Shown here in pieces: positions 36,022 through 43,309 of a DNA stretch of 64,000 nucleotides. The DNA comes from Crocinitomicaceae bacterium. Its GTDB lineage: Bacteria > Bacteroidota > Bacteroidia > Flavobacteriales_D > Crocinitomicaceae. How positions within the stretch are numbered: the first letter of the stretch is position 1; the number at the start of each line of letters is the position of its first letter. Location of the stretch: positions 62,001 to 126,000 of the forward strand of contig JAKVAR010000108.1 in the NCBI GenBank assembly GCA_022447585.1. The letters are read 5' to 3'. The notes beneath the pieces are model-generated. The model was given only the letters and a program-made list of their open reading frames with translations, ran no database searches and was not told the origin of the DNA. A program made the position numbers and the translations under genes.

Positions 36022-36431
36022 AGGCACTAATTACAATGGCAATAGGATTTGTTTTTGGTTCTGTTTTAATTGCTTCTCAGGCTTTTGAGTGGGCAAGAAT
36101 TCAGGAAATTTTTTACTTCGAATCGTTCCATATGTTCGGGTTGATTTTATCTGCCATTGGTGCAGCAGCAATTTCATTGATAGTGATCAAAAGATTTAAT
36201 ATTAAATCTATAGAAGGGAATGATATTGTTCTAATATCTAAGTCTTCTAGAAAGTTAGGGAATGTTATCGGAGGTCTTTCTTATGGTGTCGGATTGGGAC
36301 TGACAGGTGCTTGTGCAGGCCCTGTATTTATATTAATTGGATTACACTGGAGCATTGGTTTAATTGTTTTTCTCGGTGCGGTTATCGGGACAATAGTTTA
36401 TGGTCTATTAAAAGAAAAAATACCAGAATAA
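36018..36431 (+). CDS. YeeE/YedE family transporter, second half (DUF6691-like)
   Basis: A 137-residue membrane protein starting at the ATG that overlaps the preceding stop (ATGA at 36018). About four helices; GGLSYGVGLGLTGACAGPVFILIGLHW carries the second conserved cysteine in the TGACAGP motif. Together with the first half it should form the full pore. A longer frame from 35892 reads through the neighbour out of frame and is not the gene. Stop and next start overlap as TAATG. Confidence 0.9.
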   Translation: MKALITMAIGFVFGSVLIASQAFEWARIQEIFYFESFHMFGLILSAIGAAAISLIVIKRFNIKSIEGNDIVLISKSSRKLGNVIGGLSYGVGLGLTGACAGPVFILIGLHWSIGLIVFLGAVIGTIVYGLLKEKIPE

Positions 36432-36847
36432 TGAGTTTAGAATTAAAGAGAGTAGAGAAACCATTTTCTTTTGCCTTGAAGGATAGCAAGGGAAATATAT
36501 GCATGCTAGATGCTGGAGAGGCAATTGGAGGTAATGGCCTGGGATTTAGACCAATGGAATTATTGGCTGGATCTTTAGCTGGATGCGCATCTATTGATGT
36601 AATCAATATCTTGAAGAAGCAGAGAATTGAACCTGACTTATTTGAGATTGAAATCAACTATGTGCGTAAAGATGAGATTCCAGCTGTTTTTGATTCAATT
36701 GAGCTTGTAATTAGAATTGATGACATTATTGATCGAGTTAAGTTGAACAAAAATGTTGAACTAGTTTTAGAAAAACATTGCTCCGTAATGGCATCATTAG
36801 ACAAACAAATCAATATTAAATATAAAATAGTAGGGCGAAATGACTAG
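36431..36847 (+). CDS. OsmC family protein
   Basis: A 138-residue protein starting at the ATG of TAATG (36431). LGFRPMELLAGSLAGCASIDVINILKKQ contains the conserved cysteine of the OsmC/Ohr fold, and the second cysteine is in LEKHCSVMASLDK. OsmC proteins reduce hydroperoxides with thiols; in sulfur operons such as this, related proteins are often thought to handle reactive sulfur. It overlaps metZ by 8 bp, so translation is coupled. Confidence 0.88.
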   Translation: MSLELKRVEKPFSFALKDSKGNICMLDAGEAIGGNGLGFRPMELLAGSLAGCASIDVINILKKQRIEPDLFEIEINYVRKDEIPAVFDSIELVIRIDDIIDRVKLNKNVELVLEKHCSVMASLDKQINIKYKIVGRND

Positions 36848-38003
36848 ACTTTCTACAAAAGCAATCAGAATACAAGCTGAGCGATCAGAAAATAACGAAC
36901 ATTCAGTTCCATTATATTTAACAAGTAGTTATGTTTTCGATGATGCCGAAGATATGAGAGCGCAATTCTCAGAAGAAAAAGATGGAAATATTTATTCACG
37001 TTATGCTAATCCAAATGTGGATGAATTTATTCAAAAAATGGCGGCACTAGAAGGTGCAGAAAATGGATGGGCAACTGCAACTGGCATGGCCGCGGTATTT
37101 ACGTTGTTTGGTGCGTTATTAAATTCTGGTGATCATATTGTTTCTTGTCGATCTGTTTTTGGCTCTACGCATAAATTATTTACTGAGATTCTTCCAAAAT
37201 GGGATATTGATTATACATATGTGAATTACGATGATTATCATGGCTTCGAAAATGAAATTAAGCCCGAGACAAAGGTTGTTTATATAGAAACGCCGACTAA
37301 CCCCGCACTTGATATTATCGATATTGAAAGATTATCCAATATCTGTAAGCGAAGAAATGTTTTTCTTGTGGTAGATAATTGTTTCGCAACACCATTATTA
37401 CAACAACCAATCAAATGGGGTGCAGATATTGTAATACATTCTGCTACGAAGTATATTGATGGACAAGGGAGAACACTGGGGGGAGTAATTCTTGGTACAA
37501 ATGAAATTATTGAAAAGGTTAAGGGATTTGCAAGACATTCCGGGCCCGCTTTAAGTCCATTTAATGCGTGGGTTTTATCAAAGTCATTAGAGACCTTAGA
37601 TGTAAGGTTAGAAAGACATTGTAAGAGTGCACTAGAAATAGCAAGGCGATTGGAGAAGCATCCTGCTGTTGAGTTCGTGAAATATCCATTTTTACCTTCG
37701 CATCAACAGTATGAAATCGCTAAAAAACAAATGGTAAATGGTGGTGGAATGATCACTTTTGTTTTAAAAGGCGGAATTAAGTCAGGTCGAGATTTCTTAA
37801 ATAATCTTAAAATGTTTTCATTAACTGCAAACCTAGGCGATGCGCGAAGTATAGCGACTCATCCAGCTTCAACAACACATGCTAAACTAACACCACAACA
37901 AAGAGCAGAGGTTGGTATTTCGGATGGATTAGTAAGGCTGTCAATAGGATTAGAGCATGTGGAGGATATCTGGGATGATATTGCAATTGGACTATTGGTT
38001 TAA
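36840..38003 (+). CDS. metZ: O-acyl-homoserine sulfhydrylase (trans-sulfuration PLP enzyme)
   Basis: A 387-residue Cys/Met metabolism PLP enzyme. PLP Lys is in IHSATKYIDGQGRTLGGVI, with the phosphate-binding region ENGWATATGMAAVFTLF and the DVGxxSIATHPAS-type motif (LGDARSIATHPASTTHAKL). SATKYIDGQGR is typical of MetZ, which joins sulfide to O-acetyl- or O-succinyl-homoserine to give homocysteine. With metX upstream, O-acetylhomoserine is the likely substrate. Last gene of the riboswitch operon. Cystathionine gamma-synthase is a less likely alternative. Confidence 0.9.
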   Translation: MTRLSTKAIRIQAERSENNEHSVPLYLTSSYVFDDAEDMRAQFSEEKDGNIYSRYANPNVDEFIQKMAALEGAENGWATATGMAAVFTLFGALLNSGDHIVSCRSVFGSTHKLFTEILPKWDIDYTYVNYDDYHGFENEIKPETKVVYIETPTNPALDIIDIERLSNICKRRNVFLVVDNCFATPLLQQPIKWGADIVIHSATKYIDGQGRTLGGVILGTNEIIEKVKGFARHSGPALSPFNAWVLSKSLETLDVRLERHCKSALEIARRLEKHPAVEFVKYPFLPSHQQYEIAKKQMVNGGGMITFVLKGGIKSGRDFLNNLKMFSLTANLGDARSIATHPASTTHAKLTPQQRAEVGISDGLVRLSIGLEHVEDIWDDIAIGLLV

Positions 38004-38032
38004 AGATTAATTTCAATTACTAATATAAAGGC

Positions 38033-38040
38033 TATCTTTG
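38033..38040 (+). promoter_or_regulatory. Predicted -7 box of FKBP gene pair
   Basis: TATCTTTG, exact consensus, 17 nt before the ATG at 38058. No -33 TTG at the right distance. Confidence 0.5.
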
Positions 38041-38057
38041 TCTAAAATTATTTTTAG

Positions 38058-38657
38058 ATGAGTGAAGATTTAAAAGCAGTAAGTTACTGTGTAGGAATGA
38101 GTTTAGGAGGGAGTTTATTACAACAAAACCTAAAAGGATTATCAACGGAGGTATTGGCAGAAGCTATTCAAGATACATTCGATGCTAAAGAATTAAAATA
38201 TACGCCTGAAGAGGCGAACCAAATTATTCAGCAGTTTCTTGCTAAAGAAAGCGAAGCTAAATTTGGTGGAAATAAAACAGCTGGAGATGAGTTTTTAGCT
38301 GAAAATGCTAAGAAAGAAGGTGTTCAAGTAACTGCTTCTGGACTGCAGTATGAAGTAATCGAACAAGGTAATGGTGATAAGCCATCTGCTACAAGTAATG
38401 TAACTGTACATTATCACGGAACTTTGACGAACGGAACTGTTTTTGATAGTTCTGTGGAAAGAGGTCAACCAGCTACTTTTGGGGTGAATCAAGTTATTCC
38501 AGGATGGACTGAAGCACTTCAGTTAATGCCAAAAGGAGCGAAGTATAGATTATATATTCCTCAAGATTTAGCTTATGGAGCTACTCCGCACCCAGGTGGA
38601 CCAATCGAACCTTACATGGCATTGATTTTTGATGTGGAATTATTAGAGATAGCATAA
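38058..38657 (+). CDS. FKBP-type peptidyl-prolyl isomerase (Mip/FklB-like)
   Basis: A 199-residue cytosolic protein without signal peptide. The helical N-terminal dimerisation region (residues about 1-75, SYCVGMSLGGSLLQQNL...) is followed by an FKBP domain: GVQVTASGLQYEVIEQGNG, VTVHYHGTLTNGTVFDSSVERGQPATFGVNQVIPGWTEALQLMPKGAKYRLYIPQDLAYG. The active-site aromatic residues and VIPGW are intact, so isomerase and chaperone activity are expected. The next FKBP gene starts at the overlapping TAATG. Confidence 0.95.
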   Translation: MSEDLKAVSYCVGMSLGGSLLQQNLKGLSTEVLAEAIQDTFDAKELKYTPEEANQIIQQFLAKESEAKFGGNKTAGDEFLAENAKKEGVQVTASGLQYEVIEQGNGDKPSATSNVTVHYHGTLTNGTVFDSSVERGQPATFGVNQVIPGWTEALQLMPKGAKYRLYIPQDLAYGATPHPGGPIEPYMALIFDVELLEIA

Positions 38658-39574
38658 TGAGAAAGTGGTTATTTATTGCTCCATTGAGTCTACTGTTTGC
38701 TTGTGGAGATAGCGAAACACCGACGGTTGTTGAAGAAGTGAATCTGGACGATTATGCTGACAGAATTGGATATGTACTTGGTGCGTTGAATGCAGAATCT
38801 ATAATGCAGTCAGGTGGTAAGATGAATGAGTTGAATAAAGAACTACTTATCCAAGGTTTTGAAGATAACTTAAGTGATAAAGATTGTAGTGACTGCGATG
38901 ATGTTCTTTTAGGTTTATTCGGACCTTATGGTCAAGATTTTGACACAACTAAGATTGATACAGGGTCTTCATGTATCGGACGTATCACGGGATTTAGATT
39001 CTACACGGATATGTTAGGTATGGGCGGATTAGAAAAAATCAACTTGGACAAGGTGAAAATTGGGTTTGAGCATGGAGTATATGATGCAGATACTTTGATT
39101 GATGAGTCTGAGAAAAGAACTATGGTTCAAAACTTTTTAGTCGACATCAACTCTATGAATGGAGAAAAAATGATTTCAGCAGCAAAGAATCAGCCAGGAG
39201 CACAAGTTTTTGATAATGGAGTAGTTTTGTTTACGCTAGAAGAAGGAACTGGTGATTACCCTGGAGCAACTGACGATGTTGAGGTTGAGTATATCTTAAC
39301 GAATGCTGTTGGCGATACAGTTCAGAGTAGCTATGACATGAAGAAAACTAATCCAGACGCAGGACCTGTTTACTTGAGTTTAAATGGAGGTGTTATTCCA
39401 GGATGGTCTTTTGTTATTCCTAAAATGAGAGTTGGAGGAAAAGCAAGAGCATATATACCATGGAATTTAGCTTATGGTGAGCAAGGTGGTAAAGAATCTC
39501 TTTGTTTCTTTATTGAGTTGAAAGACTTCGGACCTCAAGGTTCTTTGTTGAAACAACAGCCTCAGATGCGATAA
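38657..39574 (+). CDS. FKBP-like isomerase lipoprotein
   Basis: A 305-residue lipoprotein (LSLLFAC, Cys 16). It has an FKBP_N-like helical part and a C-terminal FKBP domain (VLFTLEEGTGDYPGATDDVEVEYILTNAVGD, NGGVIPGWSFVIPKMRVGGKARAYIPWNLAYGEQGG). Compared with its neighbour the first FKBP strand region is diverged (YILTNAVGDTVQSSYD instead of YHGTLTNGTVFDSS), so catalytic competence is less sure. The pair, one cytosolic and one exported, probably arose by duplication. A terminator follows. Confidence 0.87.
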   Translation: MRKWLFIAPLSLLFACGDSETPTVVEEVNLDDYADRIGYVLGALNAESIMQSGGKMNELNKELLIQGFEDNLSDKDCSDCDDVLLGLFGPYGQDFDTTKIDTGSSCIGRITGFRFYTDMLGMGGLEKINLDKVKIGFEHGVYDADTLIDESEKRTMVQNFLVDINSMNGEKMISAAKNQPGAQVFDNGVVLFTLEEGTGDYPGATDDVEVEYILTNAVGDTVQSSYDMKKTNPDAGPVYLSLNGGVIPGWSFVIPKMRVGGKARAYIPWNLAYGEQGGKESLCFFIELKDFGPQGSLLKQQPQMR

Positions 39575-39595
39575 TACGCTGGAAAAATATTAAAT

Positions 39596-39628
39596 AAAAA
39601 AGGCTCACTTTTAGGTGAGCCTTTTTTT
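39596..39628. terminator. Bidirectional intrinsic terminator
   Basis: AAAAAAGGCTCAC (39596-39608) pairs with GTGAGCCTTTTTT (39615-39627), loop TTTTAG. It serves the FKBP pair and the convergent beta-barrel gene. Confidence 0.9.
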
Positions 39629-39644
39629 ACTCTTTCTCAAAGCA

Positions 39645-40235
39645 TTAAGATAATGGGATGAAAAAGGCAATTCTATAGATTACTGGCAGATATCCTGCTG
39701 GTTGGCCAAATTCAGTTTTCTTCTGCAAAAAATAAGATCGTTGGAACGGACTGTTTTGTGCATTAATAACATCATACATAATACCTGCATTAATTCGAAT
39801 AGCTTCGTTGAATTCCATAGAGAAACCACCTCCTAAGAATAAGGTTGGTGCCCATGAACCTGTATTCGTAATAAATCCAGCAAATTGATCTTTACCAAAA
39901 GGTGATCGCAACATTTCAAACTCTGCGCCAACAAATAAGGCATTAAAAAAGCGAGCGTGGGCAAAAGCACCACCTCCATAAATGTTATATCCACCTTCTT
40001 GAGCGGTTGTAATATTTTTAAACCATAATCGCTCATACCTTACGGAAGGACCTACGATTAAATATTCTCCAAAATTTAGACCGTATTTCAATCCAATACC
40101 TACATTTCCTCCTTGATTTGAAGCCGAAAAAGCAACGTCAAAACCAATTTCACTTCCGTCCATTTCAAAGGACTGAGAATAAGAATAGTGAAGGTTTAGA
40201 GTCAAGGCGGCAATTAGGATAATTAAGTTTTTCAT
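39645..40235 (-). CDS. Outer-membrane beta-barrel-like protein
   Basis: A 196-residue protein with a signal peptide (LIILIAALTLNLHYSYSQ) and alternating amphipathic strands rich in Gly and aromatic residues (VGIGLKYGLNFGEYLIVGPSVRYERLWF, NIYGGGAFAHARFFNALFVGAEFEML, APTLFLGGGFSMEF, RIAFFIPLS ending in a hydrophobic residue). This is the pattern of small outer-membrane porin-like barrels. No specific family is named. It is monocistronic and ends at a shared terminator. Confidence 0.75.
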   Translation of the reverse strand: MKNLIILIAALTLNLHYSYSQSFEMDGSEIGFDVAFSASNQGGNVGIGLKYGLNFGEYLIVGPSVRYERLWFKNITTAQEGGYNIYGGGAFAHARFFNALFVGAEFEMLRSPFGKDQFAGFITNTGSWAPTLFLGGGFSMEFNEAIRINAGIMYDVINAQNSPFQRSYFLQKKTEFGQPAGYLPVIYRIAFFIPLS

Positions 40236-40314
40236 TTCTGTTTTTTCTCAAATATAGTTGAAAACTATCGAATGAAATTTTGTTAAGGGATGTAATTTGA
40301 ACTAAATCAAGTAT

Positions 40315-40322
40315 TATATTCG
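40315..40322 (+). promoter_or_regulatory. Predicted -7 box of folD
   Basis: TATATTCG, one mismatch to TAnnTTTG and identical to the box at 20756, 19 nt before the ATG. Confidence 0.4.
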
Positions 40323-40341
40323 TGCTATAAAATTCATCATT

Positions 40342-41220
40342 ATGCAATTATTAGACGGAAAAGCAACAGCTCAAGAAATTCGAGAAGAATTAAAAAATGC
40401 AGTAGATGCAAGAAGAAGTAAGAATGAGAAAATACCTCATTTGGCAGCCGTATTAGTAGGTAATGATGGAGGGTCTTTAACTTATGTGAATGCAAAAGTT
40501 AAGGCGTGTGAACAAATCGGTTTCGACAGCTCTTTAATAAAATATGATGCTCAGGTTACGGAGGAAGAATTACTGGCAAAAGTGCATGAATTAAATAATG
40601 ATGATAAAATTGATGGATTTATTGTTCAATTGCCTTTACCGAGTCATATTGATGAATTAAAGGTGACCCAAGCTATTGATCCATTGAAGGATGTTGATGG
40701 TTTTCACCCTGAGAATTTAGGTAAAATGGTACTTAATCTACCAGGCTTTCTTCCGGCTACTCCTGCGGGAATTCTTCAATTATTAAAACGTAACAACATT
40801 GAGACTTCAGGAAAGGATTGTGTTGTTATCGGTAGAAGCAATATCGTCGGGATGCCTTTGAGTATTATGCTAGCTAGAAGTACTAATCCTGGCAATTGTA
40901 CAGTAACTCTTACACATAGCAGAACAAAAGACTTAAAAGAGAAAGTTTTAAAAGCAGATATTATTATCGCAGCAATTGGTAAACCAGGATTTGTTACCGC
41001 TGATATGGTTAAAGATGGAGCGGTAATTGTTGATGTTGGAACTACCCGTGTTGAAGATTCGTCTAAGAAAAATGGATGGGCGCTGAAAGGCGATGTAGCC
41101 TTTGATGAGGTTGCTCCTAAATGTTCTTATATTACTCCAGTTCCAGGCGGTGTTGGTCCAATGACAATTGCATCATTAATGATAAATACATTGCAATCAA
41201 TGGAATTAAGAGGGAAATGA
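40342..41220 (+). CDS. folD: Bifunctional methylenetetrahydrofolate dehydrogenase/methenyltetrahydrofolate cyclohydrolase
   Basis: A full-length 292-residue FolD. Catalytic [16 protein letters not shown] (Tyr and Lys), the [15 protein letters not shown] segment, [17 protein letters not shown], cofactor motif [17 protein letters not shown] and the C-terminal [20 protein letters not shown] are all present. It interconverts 5,10-methylene-, methenyl- and 10-formyl-tetrahydrofolate, feeding purine and methionine synthesis. It is monocistronic and convergent with the flavoprotein gene, 2 nt apart. Confidence 0.97.
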   Translation: MQLLDGKATAQEIREELKNAVDARRSKNEKIPHLAAVLVGNDGGSLTYVNAKVKACEQIGFDSSLIKYDAQVTEEELLAKVHELNNDDKIDGFIVQLPLPSHIDELKVTQAIDPLKDVDGFHPENLGKMVLNLPGFLPATPAGILQLLKRNNIETSGKDCVVIGRSNIVGMPLSIMLARSTNPGNCTVTLTHSRTKDLKEKVLKADIIIAAIGKPGFVTADMVKDGAVIVDVGTTRVEDSSKKNGWALKGDVAFDEVAPKCSYITPVPGGVGPMTIASLMINTLQSMELRGK

Positions 41221-41222
41221 CC

Positions 41223-42713
41223 CTACAATCTTTCTAAAGGAGTTTTTACGCCATCAACCAATGAATAACATGCTAGCTTATCTTTAAATACTGATGATTT
41301 AAAGATTGATCTGTTCAATAGCATCCTTACACATTCTTGAATACCTTCAACAATGGATGGATGGGGGTGAACTAATTCAGATAATACTTCAATAGGAGCA
41401 TTCATTTTAATTAATAAACCAACGGCTTGAATTGCGGAAGAAGCGTGTTCACCAACAGCCCGCATTCCTAGTATCCTCATTTCATCATCATTGGTAACGA
41501 TAATCTTAAAGAACCCTTGGGTTTTGCGCATAGCAACCGCTCTGGCAATTACAGAGTAGTCAATCTTGACGACCTTCACAGGTATGTTTTGCTTTAAGCA
41601 TTGCTTTTCATTTAGTCCTACAGCAGCAACTTCAGGTTTTAAAAACATGATTGTGCATACATTGTCATAACTCAAAGGTGTTGTTCTGTTCTCGTATGCT
41701 CTTTCAACTGCATGACGAGCCTCAATTTCTCCCATGTTCACAAGTGCAATTCTACCTGATACATCGCCAACTGCATAGATGTTGGGGATGTTAGTCTGCG
41801 TATCTGTATCGCCTATATGATAGCCTCTTTTTGACATTTGAACACCTGCGTTTTCTAAACCTAAAGATTCTATATTCGGCACTCGACCAATAGAAAGTAA
41901 TGCTTTTTCAACCTGAATTATTTCTGTTGATCCGTCTTTGTTTTTTAATTCATATTCTACACCATCAGCATTTTTCTCCAAACGAATTAAGCTCGTGTTG
42001 TGATGTATTGTGACACCTGAACTTTCCATATTTCCAGCAACCATTTTACTGATGTCTTCATCTTCAAATGGCAGAATTCTGTCTTGACGGTCAATAATGT
42101 ATACTTTTGTTTTACCAAAATTTGAGAATATAGTTGCATACTCACAACCAATAACTCCGGCACCTACAATAACTAAACTTTTTGGATAATCTAAAATAGA
42201 TTCAATACCATTACTTGTTAGAATGTGTTTTTCATCAACCTCAATATTGGGAAGTTTTCTTGGTCTACTTCCAGTGGCAAGAACAATATTTTCACCATAT
42301 ATAATTTTCTTTGAATCGTCACTGGATACTTCAACTTCATTGGTTGAGACTAATTTACCTAGGCCTCTTTCATAATGAAGCATTTTGTTCATAGTCTCAT
42401 TCTGAAGAAGTTTAATATGACACGAATATTGGAATTTACGCTCGAATGTAGATTCTTTAAGTACTTGTTGAACTTCCTGCCAAGATATTTGATATGGTGA
42501 ACGCCCCCCGGATATAAGGGTTTCATTAATATGAGATACTTTGTTTGATAACTCCCAAAGTGTTTTAGAAGAAAGTGCTCCGTCATATACGCCAGCTCCT
42601 CCAACTCTTTCTTTTTCTATCAAGCAAACACGCTTTCCGAAATCAATCCCTCTCATGGCAGCTGCATAGCCTGCTGGCCCACCTCCTATAACTATTAAGT
42701 CGTATTTATCCAT
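41223..42713 (-). CDS. Pyridine nucleotide-disulfide oxidoreductase-like flavoprotein lacking the redox disulfide
   Basis: Start at MDKYDLIVIGGGPAGYAAAM (42713, 496 aa); the frame extends 12 codons into a promoter-like stretch. The protein has the whole lipoamide-dehydrogenase fold: FAD motif, NAD motif VIVGAGVIGCEYATIF, YAVGDVSG, and a C-terminal HPHPSIVEGIQE with the His-Glu pair. Where LpdA has the CxxxxC disulfide (GGTCLNxGCIPSK), this protein has GGAGVYDGALSSK, with Gly41 and Ala46. It cannot do dithiol chemistry. It may be a transhydrogenase-like (SthA) or another FAD dehydrogenase; the true reaction is unknown. Confidence 0.85.
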   Translation of the reverse strand: MDKYDLIVIGGGPAGYAAAMRGIDFGKRVCLIEKERVGGAGVYDGALSSKTLWELSNKVSHINETLISGGRSPYQISWQEVQQVLKESTFERKFQYSCHIKLLQNETMNKMLHYERGLGKLVSTNEVEVSSDDSKKIIYGENIVLATGSRPRKLPNIEVDEKHILTSNGIESILDYPKSLVIVGAGVIGCEYATIFSNFGKTKVYIIDRQDRILPFEDEDISKMVAGNMESSGVTIHHNTSLIRLEKNADGVEYELKNKDGSTEIIQVEKALLSIGRVPNIESLGLENAGVQMSKRGYHIGDTDTQTNIPNIYAVGDVSGRIALVNMGEIEARHAVERAYENRTTPLSYDNVCTIMFLKPEVAAVGLNEKQCLKQNIPVKVVKIDYSVIARAVAMRKTQGFFKIIVTNDDEMRILGMRAVGEHASSAIQAVGLLIKMNAPIEVLSELVHPHPSIVEGIQECVRMLLNRSIFKSSVFKDKLACYSLVDGVKTPLERL

Positions 42714-42752
42714 CTTATGTGTAAATTCGCAGTAAATATAGAAAAGCAATCT

Positions 42753-42760
42753 TAATTTCG
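42753..42760 (+). promoter_or_regulatory. Predicted -7 box of YkgJ-like gene
   Basis: TAATTTCG (one mismatch to TAnnTTTG) ends 2 nt before the ATG at 42763, so a transcript from it would be leaderless. Confidence 0.35.
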
Positions 42761-42762
42761 TT

Positions 42763-43248
42763 ATGGAATATCAATCGTACTTTGAACTAGCTCAAGAAAA
42801 TATAGCAAAAATTACCGCAACTTTTAAGCGCTTGAAGAAAAAAAAACCGAAGAATTTAGATGAGCTGTTCCAAGATGCCCACGAAGAAGCTTTTAATGAG
42901 ATTGATTGCCTAAAGTGCGCCAATTGCTGTAAAACTACGAGTCCAATCTTTAGAGATATCGATGTTAAGAGAATTTCTAAAAAGATGAAGGTTTCTGTTA
43001 GAGATTTTGAAAATCAATATTTAAGAAGAGATGAAGATAGTGACTGGGTCTTAAAAACAGCGCCTTGTTCTTTTTTACATGATGATAATTCTTGCGGCAT
43101 CTATGATTACCGTCCACAAGCTTGCCGAGATTACCCTCATACAGATCAAAGAAAAGTGGTTCAAGTTTTAGATTTAACTCTAAAAAACACTGAAATTTGT
43201 CCGGCTGCAGCGAAGATTTCAGTTGAAATCACGAGAAATATAAGATAA
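42763..43248 (+). CDS. YkgJ-family cysteine cluster protein
   Basis: A 161-residue protein. The cysteine pattern CLKCANCCKTTSPIF, then APCSFLHDDNSCGIYDYRPQACRDYP and ICPAA matches the YkgJ (CxxCxxCC...C...C...C) family that binds zinc or an Fe-S cluster. The N-terminal ~45 residues are helical and charged. Function of the family is not settled. It is divergent from the flavoprotein gene, 49 bp between the two starts. Confidence 0.88.
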   Translation: MEYQSYFELAQENIAKITATFKRLKKKKPKNLDELFQDAHEEAFNEIDCLKCANCCKTTSPIFRDIDVKRISKKMKVSVRDFENQYLRRDEDSDWVLKTAPCSFLHDDNSCGIYDYRPQACRDYPHTDQRKVVQVLDLTLKNTEICPAAAKISVEITRNIR

Positions 43249-43266
43249 AGCCAACTATTTTTTCGT

Positions 43267-43274
43267 TAAATTCG
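43267..43274 (+). promoter_or_regulatory. Predicted -7 box of the giant T9SS protein gene
   Basis: TAAATTCG (one mismatch to TAnnTTTG), 35 nt before the ATG at 43310. No -33 element recognised. Confidence 0.3.
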
Positions 43275-43309
43275 TCTGTTAACTATATAATAAACGATAT
43301 TTTCATTTT

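Noticed and set aside
36311-36430. Longer start for the OsmC gene at 36311
   Set aside because: It would read inside the preceding membrane gene in another frame; TAATG coupling at 36431 gives a normal OsmC length.
35892-36431. Longer start for the second YeeE half-gene at 35892
   Set aside because: The extra 42 residues run out of frame through the end of the first half-gene; ATG at 36018 overlapping the stop (ATGA) fits the operon and the family N-terminus.
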